Below are positions 63,878 to 64,000 of a stretch of DNA of 64,000 nt, in pieces (the stretch's first letter is position 1; each line of letters starts with the position of its first letter). The stretch comes from Methylomonas sp. AM2-LC (lineage in GTDB: Bacteria; Pseudomonadota; Gammaproteobacteria; Methylococcales; Methylomonadaceae). The notes under the pieces are model-generated. The model was not told the origin of the DNA. It made no database searches and saw only the letters and a list, made by a program, of their open reading frames with translations. Position numbers and translations under genes: made by a program. The DNA lies in contig NZ_CP157005.1 in NCBI RefSeq assembly GCF_039904985.1, forward strand, positions 1,860,001-1,924,000. The letters run 5' to 3'.

Positions 63878-63978
63878 TCCCTGTTTGTCTGGTGTTTATT
63901 TTGTGCGCTGGGTGGTTTTTTTACTATCCGTTGTATGGTTTAGGTGTTTTGTACTCATTAGTTTTATGGAGGTGCGTG

Positions 63979-64000
63979 ATGACTGAGCGGGAGGCGATTT
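63979..64000 (+). CDS. Start of a rightward phage gene, cut by the window end
   Basis: ATG 63979 follows GGAGG at 8 bp and reads MTEREAI before the window ends. Its position after the terminator and tRNA-like sequence is that of a rightward early gene. Only seven codons are visible. Confidence 0.5.

Larger units (their letters stand above)
54118..64000. mobile_element. Prophage left arm integrated at tRNA-Ser, continuing past the window
   Basis: Integrase next to a tRNA, a tight leftward operon of phage genes, a repressor/Cro switch with operators, an endolysin and a tRNA-like sequence mark a temperate phage. The codon bias of the operon (AAACCC-rich coding strand) and a GC content higher than the host support foreign origin. 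No structural genes are reached before the window ends, so intactness and attR are unknown. Confidence 0.92.

Noticed and set aside
1..64000. CRISPR arrays or rRNA genes
   Set aside because: No regularly spaced direct repeats and no rRNA-like segments were seen on either strand.

Overview
The window looks like the chromosome of a gammaproteobacterial methylotroph, most likely a methanotroph of the Methylococcales. It carries fae (formaldehyde-activating enzyme), mch (methenyl-tetrahydromethanopterin cyclohydrolase) and the ATP-grasp, CitG-like and HisA-like genes that travel with them in methylotrophs. These sit beside ordinary Gram-negative genes: a RelA with the EFDD signature, HflK-HflC-FtsH, FadL, YchJ and DUF2147. 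The host DNA is moderately AT-rich. The species is not determined.

Layout. 1-14111: a highly reducing type I polyketide synthase preceded by a near-identical 595-bp copy of part of its own ketosynthase, an alpha-oxoamine synthase that probably releases the chain, an RND/MMPL exporter, a LolA-like periplasmic protein, an outer-membrane barrel, a DUF2147 protein and a methyltransferase. This reads as a make-and-export cluster for an unidentified lipid-like product. 14112-20138: an accessory stretch with an integron-type attC-like site beside a SLATT-like 2TM protein and two unknown genes, a MITE-like element, two small membrane proteins, a REP pair and a DUF6316-like protein. 20350-33133: housekeeping and metabolism (dicarboxylate symporter, YchJ, TlpA-like, DUF2252, MgtC, RelA, GH13 enzyme, FadL plus acyl-CoA dehydrogenase). 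33342-34921: a methyltransferase and a broken REP-associated transposase (RAYT) bracketed by REP sequences.

35040-46421: a probable light and stress region. A CarH/LitR-type MerR regulator with every B12-photosensor residue that can be checked is transcribed divergently from an RpoD/RpoS-like sigma gene that leads into hflK-hflC-ftsH. Next comes a four-gene operon (membrane protein, TIGR01777 epimerase, photolyase, lipocalin). On the other side lie ogt and a radical SAM gene. Palindromes TTGTACAA cluster around the regulator. 46971-53931: a second DUF6316-like gene, then the tetrahydromethanopterin/methylofuran island.

54028-64000 (window end): a tRNA-Ser(UGA) followed by a prophage left arm. 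It has an integrase, a tight leftward operon of small genes with many ATGA/TAATG overlaps (MazG-like, DHH phosphoesterase, GH108 endolysin, DUF2303), and a lambda-style immunity region. That region has a repressor operon with two membrane proteins, a YdaS/Cro-like gene and four matching 17-bp operators. A tRNA-like sequence with anticodon UAU follows. The right end of the prophage lies beyond the window.
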